NCBI GenBank assembly: GCA_025201365.1
Contig: JAIXMF010000013.1
Location: forward strand, 558,001-622,000
Reading direction: 5' to 3'
DNA from: Syncephalis plumigaleata
Lineage: Eukaryota; Zoopagomycota; Zoopagomycetes; Zoopagales; Piptocephalidaceae
Length of the DNA: 64,000 nt
A program made the translations under genes and the position numbers. Under the pieces are notes generated by a model. The model was not told where the DNA came from and searched no databases. It saw nothing but the letters and a program-made list of their open reading frames with translations. Of the stretch, positions 60,973 to 64,000 are shown one piece after another. Positions within the stretch are counted from its first letter, which is position 1. Each line of letters starts with the position of its first letter.

Positions 60973-61639
60973 GATAAAAGAGGGAAAGGGTAAAGAAGCA
61001 GCGTACGCACGAATACACACTCTCTCTCTTTCATATACATATTCCTCATTCGTTGTTATTTCTCACATTATTTTTTCATAGATGGTATCGTAGTGCAGTG
61101 GAGTGCAGCCACTCGTGTTACAATAGACGACTTGGCTGCAATGAGTGAATATCCACCCAATTAGTAAGTGTCTTGAGCATGTTTTATAAGCATCATTGTA
61201 CATGTGCGTATATTACCAGAAAGAAAGAAAAGCAGACCATCATCAATATTGTCAATGATCTAGTAGTTCCGATTGTAGAATACTAATTGAGCAGTTAATG
61301 AGTATGATTATTACTCAGATAATGAATGATCTAATAAAGCAATATTGTTCTCTATATATGTAGTAGCACAATGGCAATGACAACGAGTTATTATTAGAAT
61401 GCATTTATAATATTATGTATATCACTCAAAAGTCAACGTTTATACAATAGATTGCGATGTAAAGAAGGAATGATTGACGTAGATAGGGATAGAGATAGGA
61501 TAGATATATGATATACTAATTGATTGCTTGATTGATAGTAGATAGATAGATAGAATGCGTGTACACGGTAATTCATCGGAAATAATAAAAAGTAAAGAAA
61601 TGCAAAAACTAACAAGAACAACAAAAACGCTTATAACCA
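60973..61639. other. Intergenic region
   Basis: Between the ankyrin gene end and the F-box gene start. The F-box side is GA-rich on the plus strand, giving a CT-rich leader. The part at 61470-61560 is a GATA/GATAG simple-repeat stretch. No gene is seen. Confidence 0.45.
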
Positions 61640-64000
61640 TTAACTTCGATGATTAGACGAGGAGGGAGAGGCAGAGGCAGAGGCAGAGGCAGAGGCAGAA
61701 GAAGGAGGGGGAGATGATAGATGATTAAGCTGTTTGTTTAGCTTCATAGCAAATTTAGCTGGAAGACTGAATGTAGGATTATTCATGACAGATGATACTG
61801 CATGCTGATGATGATGATGCTGAAGGTGATGATGCTGGTGTAGATTATGATGCTGAAATTTAGACTAGGCGATGTCGAGACAGTCAAGTGGTTACTACTA
61901 GTATTGTTATACGATGAATCAACCATCATAGGATCATTGGTAGTGTCGTTGTTGCGTGTACAAGAAGAGGTTGAACTACTACTCTCATCGGAGAATCCTA
62001 AATCAAGCTTAATGGTAATTAGTTGCTCGCTTAGATAAGGATAATCACGTCGAATGAGACTGGCCACGTCATCGAGTCGTACAAAGTAGAGATCGGTGGC
62101 TAGAAAGCGTTGTTTCTCCTGCTCCTTCCACTCGGGTGCACTCGTCGATGTTGGCATTGGCTGAGGGGATGCTGATCGATTTGATCGTACATTAGCCATG
62201 AGCATATAGGCTAATGGTCCCCAGAAGCGTTCCTTCTCTCGTTGACCCACCGGACGACGTTGTAGGTCAGGGTAGCGTGCGAATAATGTCAAATGAGATG
62301 GTAGATCCAACAAGTGACGTACTTGTAGATCAATCACGAAAAATGCACTATGACCATTACCCGTTGCTGATTCATTTGTAATAGAATGAACTGATCCTGT
62401 TGCATGTGCTGTCACTGATGATGATGTTGTCGTTGTCGTTGTCGTATCTAGTTGCACAGTATAAAGAGGTAGAAATCGTTTGGCATGAGCCATATCAAGT
62501 TGCGGTGTATTGGGTGGAAAGAAGCGAGCTTTCAATGGCACTGATATACGTGTACGTGTACTTGTACCATCATCATTACCATCTGTACAATCGAAACCGG
62601 ATGATGGCTCTGTCTTCACCTTGACCTTTAGCGTATCCTTGGTAGGGCGTAGTTGTTGCTGTTGATCTAGAATGTCATCCTCTTGCTTCACAACAACCGA
62701 GGTACGTTTATGATGACGTGCAGTGGAGACATCCGATTCCGGCGTTTTACTCGTTCGTTTATTTACCTCACGCTTCTTTTTCTTGTGTTGATGTGTTGTC
62801 TCCTTAATTGAGGTTCTTCTTGAACGATGTTCTCGCTCTTGCTGTTGTTGTTGCTGCTGTCGACTATCTCCATGATTAGTAGTAGTAGTAGTAACAGTGG
62901 TATTATTAACTACTGCTTCATCAGGACTATCATCGTCATAATCGTCATCGTCATAATCGGCATTATTGACGCCATTTTCATCGCTTTCATGTTTGCGTGA
63001 AGCAAGTTGTCGACCAGATACTAATCGACGTTTCCGGCGTAAAGATGTATTAGAAGCATCTGACATGACTGCATCGTCTCCTGCTTTACACATTAACCAT
63101 TAGTATTATTGTAAGATAATAGTAGTAATAACTTACCGGTTACACGCTTGTTATCCATACTGGTTAGTCTCACGCGTGAACGTCGATTCTGACTACGTCG
63201 TGCCGATACTAATAATTCCCGGATTTCCGTGGCAATACGTCGTTCTTCATCATCTTTCACCGCTTCTACGTCAACTAAATCTAGAGGTGTTTTACCATGC
63301 TCGTTCTTGACGGTCGGTGAAGCACCCGCTTCCAGTAATAGTTGTACAACTTCGACATAACCCGCTTCCGCTGCATCATGCAATGGTGTGTCGAGATTCT
63401 CCGCTTGCACCGCTACATTAGCGCCATGAGATAATAACAATCGAACCATATTGGTGTGTCCCGCTAGTGCCGCCTCATGTAAAGGCGACCATCCCGCATT
63501 GTCGCGACAATTGACATCGGCCCCGTGTGCTAATAATTGTTGGGCGTTCTCCAGGTCGTTTCGTTTAGCACGTCGATGAAGCGCGGTACGTCCACTACTG
63601 TCACGATGTCGAGCACGTCGATCAAGTTCCGTCATGTCTTGGACTCGTCCTTTGGACTCTTTACTCTTGTCATCAGCCCTATCCTTGACAGATGTTGAAT
63701 GATCGACGGATACGCTAGTCTGACTAGAACGTCGTGGTCGACCGGGACGTCGCTTAACCGTGGATGTCGAAGTAGATTGAACTGCGGCAGTAGTAGTAGC
63801 AGTGTCTGTGGTACTATTAGCAGGACTATCACGTCGATCTACCGTAAACTGTTGCTCCTCGGAACGAGCATTTGTTTGTGGCGATGCTGATCGTCCCGTG
63901 TAAAGTCGACGCTGACGTTTCTTTTCCGCTCGCTCCTCTATACGCTGTATGGTGGCCATGAGCTGTTTCATTTTACGTTCTTCACGCGATAAAGGAGCAC
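61640..64000 (-). CDS. Ankyrin-repeat, AT-hook chromatin protein (Hos4-like; 5' end outside window)
   Basis: The frame is open through the window edge (APLSREERKMKQLMATIQRI before the first clean ATG at 63971), so the gene continues beyond 64000. Next are an AT-hook (KRRPGRPRRSS), three to four ankyrin repeats (DSSGRTALHRRAKRNDLENA, DNAGWSPLHEAALAGHTNMV, LDTPLHDAAEAGYVEVVQLL, EHGKTPLDLV), a basic, Gln- and Ser-rich linker, and a folded C-terminal part (RFLPLYTVQLD, FFVIDLQVRHLLDLPSHLTL, REKERFWGPLAYMLMANVRS, YLSEQLITIKLDLGF). This layout matches fungal Hos4, a subunit of the Set3 histone deacetylase complex. The C-terminal His- and Ser-rich tail (SSASASASASASPSSS) is reached after a frame change near 61858 and ends at a TAA at 61640. 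Confidence 0.75.
61670..61700. repeat. GCAGAG hexanucleotide microsatellite coding (SA)n
   Basis: AGGCAG units in tandem read on the minus strand as alternating Ser and Ala codons near the C terminus of the ankyrin gene. Confidence 0.8.

Overview
The window looks like nuclear DNA of an early-diverging fungus, with zoopagomycete- or mucoromycete-like lineages my best guess. It is AT-rich and gene-dense, on both strands, with many short GT-AG introns of about 45-100 bases, often with CTAAC/CTAAT-like branch sites. The fungal argument rests on several small Ser/Thr/Pro-rich secreted proteins with GPI-type tails, a single-domain TRP4, an FSH1-type serine hydrolase and a Hos4-like ankyrin protein. 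Exportin-4, LMBD1, a TRIM-like protein and a TACC protein argue against a budding yeast. All names come from reading the sequence; no search was run.

Layout: 0-2 kb holds two tandem coiled-coil paralogues. 2.2-19.6 kb carries exportin-4, a FlaR-type P-loop protein, phosphoglucomutase, a TACC protein and AP-3 delta. 19.9-27.7 kb has an FSH1-like hydrolase, TRP4, a multi-pass membrane protein and RNase P/MRP subunit POP7. 28.9-32.9 kb holds an RRRSS-motif protein and three secreted or GPI-type proteins. 33.3-38.2 kb has a SWIM-RING protein and LMBD1. 38.2-42.6 kb is mostly noncoding and rich in simple repeats, with one GPI-type gene. 42.6-49.6 kb has URI, a C2 protein, a RING protein and a TRIM-like protein. 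50.6-53.9 kb has three more GPI-type genes and degenerate repeats. 54.0-64.0 kb has an ERGIC-53-like lectin, a third coiled-coil paralogue, an F-box protein and an ankyrin/AT-hook protein that runs off the end.

Themes: intracellular traffic (AP-3 delta, ERGIC-53, exportin-4, LMBD1), ubiquitin or scaffold biology (SWIM-RING, RING, TRIM-like, F-box) and the cell surface (seven GPI-type proteins, five of them 131-255 bases behind a TATA-like box and a pyrimidine-rich leader).

Two features stand out. First, a lineage-specific coiled-coil family is built on a 14-residue (42-base) repeat, and a dispersed repeat of about 70-110 bases sits just 3' of one family member and recurs at three other places. 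Second, many conserved genes switch reading frame inside exons, usually as if one base were missing. That pattern, spread over unrelated housekeeping genes, suggests indel errors in the assembly more than mass pseudogenisation. For genes with such breaks I give the outer limits of the locus.
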